This document shows positions 1-9,615 of a stretch of DNA of 64,000 nucleotides, one piece after another. The stretch is from Billgrantia azerbaijanica (GTDB taxonomy: Bacteria; Pseudomonadota; Gammaproteobacteria; Pseudomonadales; Halomonadaceae), in contig SBLD01000012.1 in NCBI GenBank assembly GCA_004551485.1, forward strand, positions 52,768 through 116,767. The letters run 5' to 3'. The notes beneath the pieces were generated by a model. The model ran no database searches. It saw only the letters and a program-made list of their open reading frames with translations, and was not told where the DNA came from. Position numbers and translations under genes: made by a program. The stretch's first letter is position 1; the number at the start of each line of letters is the position of its first letter.

Positions 1-560
1 GGCTGGGGCAGGGCGCCTGGGGGCAGGGCATGTTGCAGGCGGCGCTCGCCGCCCGTCGCCCGCTGGTGGTGGATGCCGACGGCCTCAACCTGCTGGCCAC
101 GCAGTGGCCGAGCGAGCGGCGCGACGACTGGGTGCTCACCCCTCATCCCGGCGAGGCCGCTCGGCTGCTGGGCGTGAGCGCCGCCGAGGTGGAGGCCGAC
201 CGGCCCGCCGCGGCCACCGAGCTGCAGCGCCGCCGCGGCGGCGTGGTGGTGCTCAAGGGCGCCGGCAGCCTGGTGGCGACCGCCGAGGGGCTGGCGGTGT
301 GCCCCTACGGCAATCCCGGCATGGCCTCGGGGGGCATGGGCGATGCGCTCTCGGGCATGCTCGGGGCGCTGCTCGCCCAGGGCCTGCCGCTCACCCTCGC
401 CACCCGGCTCGGCGTGGTGGTGCATGCCCGGGCCGCGGACGAGGCGGCCCGTGACGCCGGCGAGCGTGGTCTGCTGGCCGGCGATCTGGCATCCTATGCG
501 CGAACACTGATCAACCCCGACGTCACTTCCCGGAACTGGGGGCAGGGCAGCGAGCGATGA
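1..560 (+). CDS. nnrD: ADP-dependent NAD(P)H-hydrate dehydratase, C-terminal part (cut by window edge)
   Basis: The reading frame is already open at the left edge, so the gene begins upstream. The visible part is the C-terminal carbohydrate-kinase-like domain of the NAD(P)HX repair enzyme, which dehydrates damaged hydrated NAD(P)H in the cytosol using ADP. Recognisable blocks are VVDADGLNLL, VLTPHPGEAARLLG, VVLKGAG and the glycine-rich GNPGMASGGMGDALSGML, the nucleotide and phosphate-binding region with the conserved GMGD aspartate. Many bacteria fuse this domain to an N-terminal epimerase; whether that is present cannot be seen. Its TGA overlaps the ATG of tsaE (ATGA), so the two are translationally coupled, as is usual in gammaproteobacteria. 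Confidence 0.9.
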   Translation, partial: LGQGAWGQGMLQAALAARRPLVVDADGLNLLATQWPSERRDDWVLTPHPGEAARLLGVSAAEVEADRPAAATELQRRRGGVVVLKGAGSLVATAEGLAVCPYGNPGMASGGMGDALSGMLGALLAQGLPLTLATRLGVVVHARAADEAARDAGERGLLAGDLASYARTLINPDVTSRNWGQGSER

Positions 561-1060
561 TGCGCGTGCGACTCGACGACGAAGAGCGCCAGGTGGCCTT
601 CGGCGACTGCCTGGGGCGGGCGCTGGGCGGCCATGGGCGCGTCTACCTGGCCGGTGAGCTGGGCGCCGGCAAGACCACGCTGGCGCGTGGCGTGCTGCGT
701 GCCTATGGCCATGCCGGGGCGGTGAAGAGCCCCACCTATACCCTCGTCGAGCCCTACGAGCTCGGCGACGTGCGCCTCTACCACTTCGACCTCTATCGCC
801 TGGGCGACCCCGAGGAGCTCGAGTTCATCGGCGGCCGCGACCTGTTCGCCGAGGACGCCCTGTGCCTCGTCGAGTGGCCGAGCCGCGGCGAGGGCTGGCT
901 GCCGGTGCCGGACATCGCCGTCACCCTGAGCCTCGCCGAGACCGGACGCGAGGCCCGCCTGGAGGCCGGCACGGCGCACGGGCGGGCCGTGCTGCGGGCG
1001 CTGTCCGCGGAGCCGGCGCTCGGTGCGACGCTCCTCGAGGCGGAGCGCGCGTCGCCGTGA
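557..1060 (+). CDS. tsaE: tRNA threonylcarbamoyladenosine biosynthesis ATPase TsaE
   Basis: TsaE is the small ATPase that drives the TsaB-TsaD-TsaE complex, which installs t6A at position 37 of ANN-decoding tRNAs. The 167-residue product has a Walker A loop GELGAGKTT at residues 33-41, followed by SPTYTLVEPY and YHFDLYRL, both family hallmarks. The typical tryptophan-containing LVEWPSRGE block lies further on. It overlaps nnrD by 4 nt. Its TGA shares its final A with the ATG of amiB, so the three genes form one transcription unit. The length matches the family. Confidence 0.95.
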   Translation: MMRVRLDDEERQVAFGDCLGRALGGHGRVYLAGELGAGKTTLARGVLRAYGHAGAVKSPTYTLVEPYELGDVRLYHFDLYRLGDPEELEFIGGRDLFAEDALCLVEWPSRGEGWLPVPDIAVTLSLAETGREARLEAGTAHGRAVLRALSAEPALGATLLEAERASP

Positions 1061-2529
1061 TGGGCTTGGTGTGCTTCCCGTGGCATCGGGCCCGGCCCGT
1101 CACGACCGGCTGGCTGGCCCTGTGCCTGCTGTTTCTCGCTGCCCGTGCGCCGGCCGCCGAGGTCGACAACGTGCGCCTGTGGGCGGCTCCGGACCATGCG
1201 CGCCTGGTCTTCGACCTTTCGACCCCTGCCGAGGCCGACGTCTTCCTGCTCGAGTCGCCGCGGCGTCTGGTGATCGACCTCGCGGAGAGTGGCCTCGCTA
1301 CCGACCTGGCGCGCTTGAACCTGGAGGGCAGCGCCATCACCCAGGTGCGCAGCGGCATCCGCGACGGCACCGACCTGCGGGTGGTGCTGGAGCTCTCCCG
1401 TGAGATCGAACCGCGCCACTTCACCCTGCCTCCCAACGACCAGTACGGCCACCGCCTGGTGGTGGACATGGAGTACCCCGGCGAGAGCGCGGTCGAGAAC
1501 CCCATCGACCCCATCGAGGCGATGATCCGCGAGCAGGAGAAAGCCATCGCGCGTGCCCGCCGCGAGGGGGCGAACGGCACCGCTGCGGCCGCGGTTTCGC
1601 CGGAGACGGTGACCCAGCCGGCCAAGCCGCACCCCAAGCGCGACATCATCATCGCCGTCGATGCGGGGCACGGTGGCGAGGACCCCGGCGCCATCGGCCC
1701 GCGCGGGACGCGCGAGAAGGACGTGGTACTCGAGATCGCGCGGCGCCTGCAGCGGCTGATCGACGGCACCGAGGGCTTCCGCGCGGTGATGATCCGCGAT
1801 GGCGACTACTATGTGGGGTTGCGCCAGCGCACGCACATCGCCCGCGAACAGAAGGCGGACTTCTTCGTCTCCATCCATGCCGATGCCTTCAACAGCCCGC
1901 GGCCCAACGGCAGCTCCGTCTATGCGCTGTCGCAACGCGGCGCCACCTCCGAGACCGCCCAGTGGCTGGCGGCCAGCGAGAACCGCGCCGACCTGATCGG
2001 CGGGGTGGACGGCAACCTCTCGCTCAGCGACAAGGACGAGGTGCTGCGCGGGGTGCTGCTCGACTTGACCATGACGGCGACGCTCAACGACTCCCTGGCG
2101 ATCGGCGGCCAGGTGCTCGACCAGCTGGAGCGCGTCAACCGCCTGCACAAGTCGCGGGTGGAACAGGCCGGCTTCGTGGTGCTGAAGTCGCCGGACATCC
2201 CGTCGCTGCTCATCGAGACGGGCTTCATCTCCAATCCCGACGAGGAGCGCCGCCTGCGCGACGGGGCCTACCAGCAGCGGCTCGCCAAGGCGGTCTTCGC
2301 CGGGCTGCGCGAGCACTTCTGGCGCAACCCGCCGCCGGCCAGCCTGCTGGCCTGGCAGCGCGACAACCAGCACAGCCCCTCCGGCAACGAGTACCGCATT
2401 CAGCCCGGCGATACCCTGTCGCAGATCGCCGCCCGGCACAACGTGCCCGTCGGCCAGCTCAAGCAGGCCAACGAACTCAACGGCGACGTGATCCGCGTCG
2501 GGCAGGTGCTGCGCATTCCCCGTTCCTGA
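1060..2529 (+). CDS. amiB: N-acetylmuramoyl-L-alanine amidase with AMIN and LysM domains (AmiB type)
   Basis: This is a periplasmic zinc amidase that splits septal peptidoglycan during daughter-cell separation. The start at 1060 was chosen because it overlaps the tsaE stop and gives a signal peptide (hydrophobic stretch LALCLLFLAARAPAA, residues about 18-32). An AMIN domain (about 34-140) is followed by a variable linker and an Amidase_3 domain with zinc ligands in VDAGHGGEDPGA, REKDVVLEI and SIHADAF, and the catalytic glutamate in IETGF. A C-terminal LysM domain (YRIQPGDTLSQIAARHN) makes it AmiB-like. The product is 489 aa. The frame stays open upstream inside tsaE, but that extension would lack a signal peptide. 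Confidence 0.93.
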   Translation: MGLVCFPWHRARPVTTGWLALCLLFLAARAPAAEVDNVRLWAAPDHARLVFDLSTPAEADVFLLESPRRLVIDLAESGLATDLARLNLEGSAITQVRSGIRDGTDLRVVLELSREIEPRHFTLPPNDQYGHRLVVDMEYPGESAVENPIDPIEAMIREQEKAIARARREGANGTAAAAVSPETVTQPAKPHPKRDIIIAVDAGHGGEDPGAIGPRGTREKDVVLEIARRLQRLIDGTEGFRAVMIRDGDYYVGLRQRTHIAREQKADFFVSIHADAFNSPRPNGSSVYALSQRGATSETAQWLAASENRADLIGGVDGNLSLSDKDEVLRGVLLDLTMTATLNDSLAIGGQVLDQLERVNRLHKSRVEQAGFVVLKSPDIPSLLIETGFISNPDEERRLRDGAYQQRLAKAVFAGLREHFWRNPPPASLLAWQRDNQHSPSGNEYRIQPGDTLSQIAARHNVPVGQLKQANELNGDVIRVGQVLRIPRS

Positions 2530-2632
2530 CCCCCTTCGGGGAGCTGTAAGCTTGAAGCTGTAAGCCTTAAAGAACATTTGTTGCGACTGGCCAGGACGGT
2601 GGCAACCTCGAGTTACGGCTTGATGGAGTGAT

Positions 2633-4561
2633 ATGTCAGAACAGCGTCGCATTCGTGTCCTCGCCCCCCGCCTGGCCAACCAGATCGCCGCCGGCGAGGT
2701 GGTGGAGCGCCCCGCTTCGGTGGTCAAGGAGCTCCTCGAGAACGCCATCGATGCCGGCAGCCGCCGCATCGAGGTGGAGATCGAGGCGGGGGGCGCGCGC
2801 CTGATCCGTGTGCGCGACGACGGCAGCGGCATCGGCGAGGCGGACCTGCCGCTGGCGCTGTCGCGCCACGCCACCAGCAAGATCGCCTCCCTGGAGGAGC
2901 TCGAAGGAGTGGCGAGCCTGGGGTTTCGCGGCGAGGCGCTGGCCTCGATCAGCTCGGTGTCGCGCCTCGAGCTCGTCTCCAACGTCGCCGACGACCCCAC
3001 CGCCGGCTGGCGCGTGGTGGCCGAGGGGCGCCAGATGGAGCCGCGGGTGACGCCTGCGCCGCACCCCCGCGGCACCTCGGTGACGGTGCGCGACCTGTTC
3101 TTCAATACACCGGCGCGGCGCAAGTTCCTGCGCACCGAGAAGACCGAATATGGCCACGTCGAGGAGGCCTTCCGGCGCCTGGCGCTGTCGCGCTTCGACA
3201 TCGCCTGGGCGCTGCGCCACAACCAGAAGGGCGTGCACCAGCTGCCGGCCGCGGGCGATGCGGCCGGCCACGAGCGGCGCATCGCGGCGCTGCTCGGCAA
3301 GCCATTCCTGAACAACGCCCTGCACCTCGACCTCGCGGCCGGCCACCTGCGCCTGTGGGGCTGGGTCGGCCTACCCACCCACTCCCGTGCCCAGGCCGAC
3401 CAGCAGTACTTCTTCGTCAACGGCCGCGTGGTGCGCGACCGCCTGGTGGCGCATGCCATCCGCCAGGCCTACCGCGACGTGCTCTTTCACGGCCGCCACC
3501 CGGTGTTCGTGCTCTATCTCGAGCTCGATCCCACGGTGGTGGACGTCAACGTCCACCCCACCAAGCACGAGGTGCGCTTCCGCGATGGCCGGCTGGTGCA
3601 CGATTTCCTCTTCTCCAGCCTGCACCGGGCGCTGGCCGAGGCGCGCCCCGCCGAGCGCGAAACCGACGCCGAGACGGCCACGCCGGCGTCCGAGGCCGGG
3701 CCGGGCGTGCGCGAGCCGGCCGGGCGCTGGCAGCAGCAACCGATGGCGCTACACGAGCGACGGGAGGCGTCCGGCGAGCCGGTGACTCGGGATCGCGTCC
3801 GCGCCTTCATGGACGGCTACCGCGCCTTGCACCCCGAGCATGAGGAGACCCTGCTCACCCCCCAGCCGGGCGCACCGGGGGCCGGGGGAGCGGCCGCTGA
3901 CGCGGCCCTGACCGAGCGGCGCGCGGCGCAGCCGCCGGCACCACCCGCCCCGCTGCCCGCCGAGGATGCCACCCGGGCCCCGCCGCTCGGCTATGCCGTC
4001 GCCCAGCTGCACGGCATCTACATCCTCGCCCAGAACGCGCGCGGCCTGGTGGTGGTCGACATGCATGCCGCCCACGAGCGCATCGTCTACGAGCGCATGA
4101 AGGCCCAGGTGCATGGCGGCACCCTCGAGGCGCAGCCGCTGCTGGTGCCGGTATCGCTGGCGGCCAGCGCCGCCGAGGTGGCCACCGCCGAGGCCGAGCG
4201 CGAGGCCTTCGCGCGCTTCGGTGTGGAGCTCGACGTGGCCGGCCCCGAGACCCTGCTGGTGCGTCAGGTGCCGGCCCTGCTCAGTGATGCCGACGTGGAG
4301 CCGCTGATTCGCGACATGCTCGGCGACCTGGAGCGCTATGGTCGCTCCGACCGTCTCGAGGCGCACGTCAACGAGCTGCTTGCCACCATGGCCTGCCACG
4401 GCAGCGTGCGCGCCAATCGCCAGCTGACGGTGGCCGAGATGAACGCCCTGCTGCGCGACATGGAGCGCACCGAACGCAGCGGCCAGTGCAACCACGGCCG
4501 CCCCACCTGGACCGAGATGACCCTGAAGGAGCTGGACCGCCTGTTCCTGCGCGGCCAATAA
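2633..4561 (+). CDS. mutL: DNA mismatch repair protein MutL
   Basis: MutL is the GHKL ATPase that links MutS mismatch recognition to MutH or to endonuclease action and UvrD. The 642-residue product has the N-terminal ATPase motifs [11 protein letters not shown] (Bergerat fold), DDGSGI and [10 protein letters not shown], and the [11 protein letters not shown] block. A long Ala/Pro/Glu-rich linker (about residues 335-455) leads to the C-terminal dimerisation domain ([17 protein letters not shown] near residue 480; [15 protein letters not shown] near the end). I do not see a DQHA(X)2E(X)4E metal motif, so this looks like the MutH-partner type of MutL lacking its own endonuclease; the actual motif is [12 protein letters not shown]. 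It is followed 5 nt later by miaA. Confidence 0.95.
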   Translation: MSEQRRIRVLAPRLANQIAAGEVVERPASVVKELLENAIDAGSRRIEVEIEAGGARLIRVRDDGSGIGEADLPLALSRHATSKIASLEELEGVASLGFRGEALASISSVSRLELVSNVADDPTAGWRVVAEGRQMEPRVTPAPHPRGTSVTVRDLFFNTPARRKFLRTEKTEYGHVEEAFRRLALSRFDIAWALRHNQKGVHQLPAAGDAAGHERRIAALLGKPFLNNALHLDLAAGHLRLWGWVGLPTHSRAQADQQYFFVNGRVVRDRLVAHAIRQAYRDVLFHGRHPVFVLYLELDPTVVDVNVHPTKHEVRFRDGRLVHDFLFSSLHRALAEARPAERETDAETATPASEAGPGVREPAGRWQQQPMALHERREASGEPVTRDRVRAFMDGYRALHPEHEETLLTPQPGAPGAGGAAADAALTERRAAQPPAPPAPLPAEDATRAPPLGYAVAQLHGIYILAQNARGLVVVDMHAAHERIVYERMKAQVHGGTLEAQPLLVPVSLAASAAEVATAEAEREAFARFGVELDVAGPETLLVRQVPALLSDADVEPLIRDMLGDLERYGRSDRLEAHVNELLATMACHGSVRANRQLTVAEMNALLRDMERTERSGQCNHGRPTWTEMTLKELDRLFLRGQ

Positions 4562-4566
4562 ACCCC

Positions 4567-5505
4567 ATGTTCGACGACCGTCCCCTCGCCATCCTGCTGA
4601 TGGGCCCCACCGCCGCCGGCAAGACCGACCTGGCCATGGCGCTGCACGAGCGCCTCGACTGCGAGCTGATCAGCATGGACTCGGCGATGGTCTACCGCGG
4701 CATGGACATCGGCAGCGCCAAGCCCTCGCCGCAGGAGCTGGCGCGCGCCCCGCACCGGCTGATCGACATTCGCGACCCGGCTGATCCCTACTCGGCGGCG
4801 GAGTTCCGCGTCGATGCCCGGCGCGAGATGCACGAGATCACCGCCGCGGGGCGCATCCCTCTGCTGGTGGGCGGCACCATGATGTACGCCCAGCGCCTGC
4901 TCGTCGGCGTGGCCAACCTGCCGGCCGCCGACCCGGCGGTACGCGCCGAACTGGAGCGGACGGCCGAACGCGAGGGGCTTGCCGCCCTGCATGCCGAGCT
5001 CGCCCGCGTCGATCCCGACGCGGCGGCGCGCATCCACCCCAACGACCCGCAGCGGCTGATGCGCGCCCTGGAGGTGTATCGCGTCAGCGGTCAACCGCTC
5101 ACCGCGCTGTGGCGCGAACAGCGCCCGGAAACCTTCCCCTGGCGGACGCTGTCGATAGGGGTCAGTCCCGGGGATCGTCGTCTTCTGCACGCGCGCATCG
5201 CCCAGCGCTTCGAGGCCATGCTGGCCAACGGGCTGATCGAGGAAGTGGCGGGGCTCAAGGCGCGGGGCGACCTGCATGCCGGGCTGCCATCCATGAAGAG
5301 CGTGGGGTATCGTCAAGTGTGGGAGTACCTGGCGGGCGAGGGCGACCTGGCCCGCCTGCGTCAGCGTGGCGTGGTGGCGACCCGCCAACTGGCCAAGCGG
5401 CAACTGACATGGTTGCGCCGCTGGCCGGGGCTGCACTGGATCGATCCCGAGACTGGGGGGGCACTACAGGACGTCCTGAAACTCGTGCGCGAATCGGCCG
5501 GTTAG
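4567..5505 (+). CDS. miaA: tRNA dimethylallyltransferase MiaA
   Basis: MiaA transfers a dimethylallyl group to N6 of A37 in UNN-decoding tRNAs, making i6A, the substrate that MiaB (at 60394-61737 in this window) turns into ms2i6A. The P-loop [11 protein letters not shown] lies at residues 11-21, followed by [12 protein letters not shown] and a GGTMMYA substrate loop; [11 protein letters not shown] lies near the C-terminus. The start at 4567, 5 nt after the mutL stop, gives 312 residues, normal for the family; an upstream in-frame extension would run into mutL and was rejected. The gene order mutL-miaA-hfq-hflX is the standard gammaproteobacterial one. Confidence 0.96.
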   Translation: MFDDRPLAILLMGPTAAGKTDLAMALHERLDCELISMDSAMVYRGMDIGSAKPSPQELARAPHRLIDIRDPADPYSAAEFRVDARREMHEITAAGRIPLLVGGTMMYAQRLLVGVANLPAADPAVRAELERTAEREGLAALHAELARVDPDAAARIHPNDPQRLMRALEVYRVSGQPLTALWREQRPETFPWRTLSIGVSPGDRRLLHARIAQRFEAMLANGLIEEVAGLKARGDLHAGLPSMKSVGYRQVWEYLAGEGDLARLRQRGVVATRQLAKRQLTWLRRWPGLHWIDPETGGALQDVLKLVRESAG

Positions 5506-5593
5506 CGTAAGATGAGCGCTTCGAGAGGCCGGGTGACCAGCCCCAATAACATGAAATTCAACCCCAAAGAGAACGAGATTAGGGAGAGGCAAC

Positions 5594-5842
5594 ATGTCCA
5601 AAGGGCAGTCCCTTCAAGACCCGTACCTGAACATCCTGCGCAAGGAGCGCATTCCGGTATCGATTTTCTTGGTCAACGGCATCAAGCTGCAGGGGCAGAT
5701 CGAATCCTTCGATCAGTTCGTGATCCTGCTGCGCAACACCGTCAGCCAGATGGTCTACAAGCACGCCATCTCCACGGTGGTCCCGTCGCGCAACGTACGC
5801 CTGCCGGCCCAGGATCCCGCTGCCCAGGAAAGCAACGTGTGA
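5594..5842 (+). CDS. hfq: RNA chaperone Hfq
   Basis: Hfq forms a hexameric ring that pairs small RNAs with mRNAs. The 82-residue product carries the Sm1 motif ([19 protein letters not shown]) and the Sm2 motif [12 protein letters not shown], and starts with the canonical [18 protein letters not shown]. The C-terminal tail after residue about 70 is short and acidic/neutral ([12 protein letters not shown]), as in Pseudomonas rather than the long tail of E. coli. A strong ribosome site (GGGAGAGG) precedes the ATG. The hflX start follows the stop by 9 nt. Confidence 0.98.
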   Translation: MSKGQSLQDPYLNILRKERIPVSIFLVNGIKLQGQIESFDQFVILLRNTVSQMVYKHAISTVVPSRNVRLPAQDPAAQESNV

Positions 5843-5851
5843 GGTCATTGA

Positions 5852-7168
5852 TTGTTTTTTGAACGTCCCGACGCCGGCGAGACGGCGGTACTGTTGCATG
5901 TGGACTTTCAGGACGAGCGTGAGCGCGAGGACCCGGGCGAGTTCCTGGAACTGGTACGCTCCGCCGGCGCCGAGCCGGCCACCCTGCTGACCGGCAGCCG
6001 GCAGCGCCCCGATCCGCGGACCTTCGTCGGTGCCGGCAAGGTCGAGGAGCTGCGCGAGGCGCTGGCCGTGCACGGGGCGGAGCTCGTCATCTTCAACCAC
6101 GCACTGAGTCCCTCCCAGGAGCGCAATCTGGAGCGTGAGCTGAAGTGCCGCGTGCTCGACCGGACGGGGCTGATCCTCGACATCTTCGCCCAGCGGGCGC
6201 GGACCCACGAGGGCAAGCTGCAGGTCGAGCTGGCCCAGCTGGAGTACATGTCCACCCGCTTGGTACGTGGCTGGACCCACTTGGAGCGCCAGAAGGGTGG
6301 GATCGGCCTGCGCGGTCCCGGCGAGACCCAGCTCGAGACCGACCGCCGCCTGCTGAGGGCGCGCATCAAGGCGATCCACAAGCGCCTCGACAAGGTGCGC
6401 AGCCAGCGCAGCGAGAACCGTCGTGCGCGCTCGCGGGCCGAGGTTCCCAGCGTCTCGCTTGTGGGCTACACCAACGCCGGCAAGTCAACGCTCTTCAACG
6501 CCCTGACCGAGTCCAAGGTCTATGCGGCGGATCAGCTCTTCGCTACCCTCGACCCGACCCTGCGCCGCCTGGAGATCGATGACGTGGGGCCGGTGGTGCT
6601 GGCCGATACCGTGGGCTTCATACGCCACCTGCCGCACAAGCTGGTCGAGGCCTTCCAGGCCACGCTGCAGGAGGCCGCCGAGGCGGCGCTGCTGGTCCAC
6701 GTGATCGACGCCGCCGACCCGGACCGCGACCTCAACGTGGCGCAGGTGGAGGAGGTGCTCGACGAGATCGGCGCGCTCGACGTGCCGATGCTCAAGGTGA
6801 TGAACAAGATCGACCTGTTCGACAGCGCCCCGCGCATCGAGCGCGACGGCGCGGGCCGCCCCGAGGTGGTGTGGCTCTCGGCCCGAGAGGGCCGCGGTCT
6901 CGATCTGCTCTACCAGGCGCTCTCCGAGTGCCTGGCGGACGACGTGATCGACTTCCCGCTGACGCTCGCCCCCGAGCAGGGGCGGCTGCGCGCGGGGCTG
7001 CACGAGCTCGGCGCGGTGCGCGAGGAGCGCTTCGACGACGAGGGGCGCACGCGGCTGGAGATCCGCCTGCCGCGTCGCGACTTCCTGCAGCTGATGGCGC
7101 GACTGGGGGAGCGGGCCGAGGACTACCTGCCCCGCGACCTGCAGGAACGCCCGGTGTGGGAAGGATGA
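5852..7168 (+). CDS. hflX: Ribosome-associated GTPase HflX
   Basis: HflX is a heat-shock-linked GTPase that splits stalled ribosomes. The 438-residue protein has the HflX N-terminal domain (about 1-200, including GLRGPGETQLETDRR, a family signature) and a G domain with G1 VGYTNAGKSTLFNAL, G2 ATLDPT, G3 ADTVGFIRHLPH and G4 NKIDL. The start codon is TTG at 5852; a GAGG ribosome site at 5841-5844 overlaps the hfq stop, and no earlier start fits. It belongs with miaA-hfq upstream. The next gene, hflK, is separated by about 147 nt, which hold no convincing gene. Confidence 0.95.
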   Translation: MFFERPDAGETAVLLHVDFQDEREREDPGEFLELVRSAGAEPATLLTGSRQRPDPRTFVGAGKVEELREALAVHGAELVIFNHALSPSQERNLERELKCRVLDRTGLILDIFAQRARTHEGKLQVELAQLEYMSTRLVRGWTHLERQKGGIGLRGPGETQLETDRRLLRARIKAIHKRLDKVRSQRSENRRARSRAEVPSVSLVGYTNAGKSTLFNALTESKVYAADQLFATLDPTLRRLEIDDVGPVVLADTVGFIRHLPHKLVEAFQATLQEAAEAALLVHVIDAADPDRDLNVAQVEEVLDEIGALDVPMLKVMNKIDLFDSAPRIERDGAGRPEVVWLSAREGRGLDLLYQALSECLADDVIDFPLTLAPEQGRLRAGLHELGAVREERFDDEGRTRLEIRLPRRDFLQLMARLGERAEDYLPRDLQERPVWEG

Positions 7169-7315
7169 GCGCCTGCGGTCGTGCCCGGATGGCACGGTCG
7201 ATGAAAAGACGACCGATAGAAAAGAAGATAGAGGCCATGGCGCCGACAGGATGGCAACCGACGCCTCGCCGACCGCTCCGCGGTGACGGGGGGCTACGCA
7301 GAGTGGAGACGACGT

Positions 7316-8536
7316 ATGGCTTGGAATGAGCCTGGTGGTGGTGGCAACCAGCACGACCCCTGGAGCGGCGGCGGCCGGCGCGGGGGTGGCGGCAACCGTG
7401 GCGGTAACCAGGGTCCCCCCGACCTCGACGAGGCGCTGAAGAAGTTTCAGGACAAGCTCAACCGCCTGCTCGGTGGCAAGGGCGGCGGCCGTGGTGGCCG
7501 CGGCGGTGGCGGGGGGCGCCCGCGCAACACCTTCGCCCTGCCGGGGCTGCTGATCGTCGTCGCCGTGGCGATCTGGGCGGCCATGGGCTTCTACCTGGTC
7601 GACCAGGCCGAACGCGGCGTGGTGCTGCGCTTCGGCAAGTTCCAGCAGGTGGTGACCCCCGGCCTGCACTGGAACCCGCCGCTGATCGATGACGTGCGCA
7701 TGGTCAACGTGACCCGCGTGCGCTCGCTCACCCAGACCCAGTCGATGCTCACCCAGGACGAGAACATCGTCGAGGTGGAGATCTCGGCCCAGTACCAGGT
7801 GGCGAGCCCACAGGACTTCGTGCTCAACGTGCGCAACCCGCAGCTCTCCATCGAGAACGCGCTGGACTCCGCCCTGCGCCACGTGGTGGGGGGCACCAAC
7901 ATGATCGACATCCTCACCTCCGGCCGTGAGATCCTCGGCAGCTCGGTGGCGAGTCGCCTGCAGTCCTACCTGGACAGCTACGGCACCGGCATCAGCCTGC
8001 AGACGATCAACATCGAGTCCACCTCGGCGCCCGATCCGGTCATCGATGCCTTCGACGACGTGATCCGCGCCCGCGAGGACCGCCAGCGCACCATCAACGA
8101 GGGCATGGCCTACGCCAACGCCATCATCCCCGCCGCCCAGGGCCAGGCGCAGCGCCTGATCGAGCAGGGGCAGGGGTATCGCGAGTCGGTGGTGGCCGAG
8201 GCGCAGGGTCAGGTCAACCGCTTCAACGCCCTGCTGGCCCAGTACCGCAATGCTCCCGAAGTGATGCGCGAACGCCTCTACCTGGATGCCATCGCCGAGG
8301 TCTTCGGCAAGACGCCCAAGGTGCTGGTGGATGTCAGCGAGGACGCGCCGCTGATGTACCTGCCGCTCGACCAGCGGCCGGGCGGGGTACGCCGCGCCGG
8401 CGAGGGCGATGCCGAGCCGGGCGAGGGCGGCGAGCTCGATCCGCGCGTGCTAGAGCGCCTGCGCGGCACCTCCTCGCAGCGCAGCAGCAATCAGGGCAAC
8501 AGCAGTTCCAGTGGTATCCGCAGGGAGGGCCGCTAA
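7316..8536 (+). CDS. hflK: FtsH protease modulator HflK
   Basis: HflK is an inner-membrane SPFH/band-7 protein that, with HflC, forms a cage around the FtsH protease. The start MAWNEPGGGG at 7316 was chosen by homology; the frame is open 33 nt further upstream. The N-terminus is very rich in glycine and arginine (residues about 5-75), followed by a membrane segment (LPGLLIVVAVAIWAAMGFYLV, about 78-97) and the band-7 domain beginning DQAERGVVLRFGKF. The C-terminal tail is Ser/Asn/Gly-rich and probably disordered. The product is 406 aa. Its TAA is directly followed by the ATG of hflC with no gap. Confidence 0.95.
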   Translation: MAWNEPGGGGNQHDPWSGGGRRGGGGNRGGNQGPPDLDEALKKFQDKLNRLLGGKGGGRGGRGGGGGRPRNTFALPGLLIVVAVAIWAAMGFYLVDQAERGVVLRFGKFQQVVTPGLHWNPPLIDDVRMVNVTRVRSLTQTQSMLTQDENIVEVEISAQYQVASPQDFVLNVRNPQLSIENALDSALRHVVGGTNMIDILTSGREILGSSVASRLQSYLDSYGTGISLQTINIESTSAPDPVIDAFDDVIRAREDRQRTINEGMAYANAIIPAAQGQAQRLIEQGQGYRESVVAEAQGQVNRFNALLAQYRNAPEVMRERLYLDAIAEVFGKTPKVLVDVSEDAPLMYLPLDQRPGGVRRAGEGDAEPGEGGELDPRVLERLRGTSSQRSSNQGNSSSSGIRREGR

Positions 8537-9427
8537 ATGATCAACAACCGTTCCCTGCTCATCGTCGGTGGCCTGGCCGCCGCCGCCTGGCTGGCCAGCA
8601 ACAGCCTCTACGTGGTCGACGAGACGCAGCGCGCCGTCAAGCTGCGCTTCGGTGAGGTCGTCGAGGAGAACATCCCGCCCGGCCTGCACTTCAAGGTGCC
8701 GATCACCCAGACGGTGCGCAAGTTCGACACTCGTGTCCTGACGCTGGACACCGACCCCAGTCGCTACCTGACGCTGGAGCAGAAGGCGGTGATCGTGGAC
8801 TCCTACGTCATGTGGCAGGTGGTCAACCCCACGCGCTACTACGAGGCGACCTCGGGTGACGAACTGCAGGCGATCCGCCTGATCCAGCCGCGGGTCGACG
8901 AGAGCCTGCGTAACGAGTTCGGCCGCGTCAACCTGCAGCAGATCATCTCCGAGCGTCGCGAGGACCTGATGGCCGGTCCCACCCAGGAGCTCGACGAGCT
9001 GCTGCGCGACGAGCTTGGCGTGGCGATTCTCGACGTGCGCGTCAAGCGGATCGACCTGCCCGACGACGTCTCGGCGGCGGTCTACGACCGCATGCGTTCC
9101 GAGCGCGAGCGCGAGGCGCGCGAGTGGCGTGCCCAGGGGCAGGAGGAGGCCGAGCGGATCCGCGCCAACGCCGATCGTCGCCGCCAGGTGCTGCTCGCCC
9201 AGGCCAACGAGCGCGCCGAGACGCTGCGCGGTGAGGGCGACGCCGAGGCGGCGGCGATCTTCTCCGAGGCCTACAGCCAGGATCAGGAGTTCTTCCGCTT
9301 CTGGCGCAGCCTCAACGCCTACCGCGACAGCTTCGAGGATGGGCAGGACATGCTGGTCCTCGACGCGTCGAGCGACTTCTTCCGCTACCTCAAGAGTCCG
9401 GCCGTGCACGAGCCGGCGCAGGAGTAG
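8537..9427 (+). CDS. hflC: FtsH protease modulator HflC
   Basis: HflC is the partner of HflK in the HflKC-FtsH complex. It has 296 residues, one N-terminal membrane segment (SLLIVGGLAAAAWLASNSLYVV), a band-7 domain starting DETQRAVKLRFGEV, and a long charged helix (about 185-250, RSEREREAREWRAQGQEEAE) typical of stomatin-like proteins. The IFSEAYSQDQEFFRFWRSL block near the end is an HflC hallmark. It abuts hflK and is followed by the rho-independent terminator at 9500-9521, so the unit appears to end here. Confidence 0.95.
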   Translation: MINNRSLLIVGGLAAAAWLASNSLYVVDETQRAVKLRFGEVVEENIPPGLHFKVPITQTVRKFDTRVLTLDTDPSRYLTLEQKAVIVDSYVMWQVVNPTRYYEATSGDELQAIRLIQPRVDESLRNEFGRVNLQQIISERREDLMAGPTQELDELLRDELGVAILDVRVKRIDLPDDVSAAVYDRMRSEREREAREWRAQGQEEAERIRANADRRRQVLLAQANERAETLRGEGDAEAAAIFSEAYSQDQEFFRFWRSLNAYRDSFEDGQDMLVLDASSDFFRYLKSPAVHEPAQE

Positions 9428-9499
9428 CCGCCGGACCGGATGCCCCGCTCGATACAGGGCGGGGTTCATCCCGGTGGCAAACGTGGTAGAATCCTTCAA

Positions 9500-9521
9500 C
9501 CGGGCGTGGCCCGGTTTTTTT
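9500..9521 (+). terminator. Rho-independent terminator after hflC
   Basis: A CCGGGC / GCCCGG stem (extended by an A-T pair on each side) with a 3-nt GTG loop is followed by a run of seven T. It ends the hfq-hflX-hflKC transcription unit and separates it from hisZ. Confidence 0.9.
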
Positions 9522-9615
9522 GTGGGCACCTTTTCGTGGTTTGTGGGGCTTCTCGCTGTTGGCAGGACAGTGGACCGCCATCCGCCCCGACCCCATCCTT
9601 TGCAGGACTGACATC

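Noticed and set aside
793-3459. Very long open frame on the minus strand opposite tsaE-amiB-mutL
   Set aside because: It is Arg/Ala/Pro-rich with no motif, spans three confident genes, and is explained by the GC-rich codon bias of the real strand.
5519-5548. Sigma-32-like pair CTTCGAG...CCCCAATA upstream of hfq
   Set aside because: E. coli has heat-shock promoters near hfq, but the -35 here matches too poorly to claim.
7165-7329. Small ORF overlapping the hflX stop, between hflX and hflK
   Set aside because: Arg-rich, no hydrophobic segment or motif, overlaps the hflK start; probably chance.
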